5,377 nucleotides of DNA, taken from the NCBI GenBank assembly GCA_013695905.1, contig JACCZQ010000014.1, positions 1-5,377 of the forward strand, in the 5' to 3' direction. The DNA is from Chthoniobacterales bacterium (GTDB lineage: Bacteria > Verrucomicrobiota > Verrucomicrobiia > Chthoniobacterales > UBA10450). The number at the start of each line of letters is the position of its first letter. Position 1 is the stretch's first letter. A model generated the notes under the pieces. It did not search any database, was not told the origin of the DNA, and saw nothing but the letters and a program-made list of their open reading frames with translations. Made by a program: the position numbers and the translations under genes. Below, piece by piece: positions 5,374-5,377 of this stretch.

Positions 5374-5377
5374 TGAT

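Noticed and set aside
1..5377. CRISPR array, transposase, phage gene, tRNA or rRNA
   Set aside because: No regularly spaced direct repeats, no transposase or integrase motifs and no RNA gene signatures were seen in reading both strands.

Overview
The window is GC-rich bacterial DNA with two soluble histidine kinases transcribed divergently from a shared intergenic region, two small exported proteins of uncharacterised families, and a partial antitoxin-like gene at the left edge. The signal peptides and the DUF6503- and DUF3833-type proteins point to a Gram-negative or diderm organism. None of the genes has a clear Shine-Dalgarno sequence at a good distance from its start. The hairpin-rich repeat near 4300 reminds me of soil Verrucomicrobiota, but that is an impression from memory and the phylum is not established.

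Layout. Positions 1-144 (minus) hold the first 48 codons of a ParD/CopG-like ribbon-helix-helix protein; the rest, and any toxin partner, lie off the left edge. Positions 212 to about 1354 (minus; open to 1429) encode a cytoplasmic histidine kinase with an RsbRD_N-like input domain. About 90-165 bp separate it from a divergent 717-residue hybrid histidine kinase at 1519-3672 (plus), built as coiled coil-PAS-PAS-HisKA-HATPase-receiver. The spacer contains a perfect 12-bp palindrome. Downstream on the plus strand is a DUF3833-type protein ending at 4260; its signal peptide can only be included by using a non-ATG start. A 333-bp gap (4261-4593) follows, holding a cloverleaf-like inverted-repeat element and two adjacent perfect palindromes. 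The window closes with an exported DUF6503-family protein, 4594-5373.

How the parts may work together. Neither kinase has a membrane segment, so both should sense cytoplasmic or membrane-derived signals. Only the hybrid has a receiver, and no response regulator with an output domain is encoded here, so the output partner is elsewhere. The divergent arrangement and the palindrome suggest shared control (inference). The two exported proteins have no evident functional link to the kinases. I see no CRISPR array, tRNA, rRNA, transposase or phage gene. The most unusual items are the non-ATG DUF3833 start and the palindromic elements before the DUF6503 gene.
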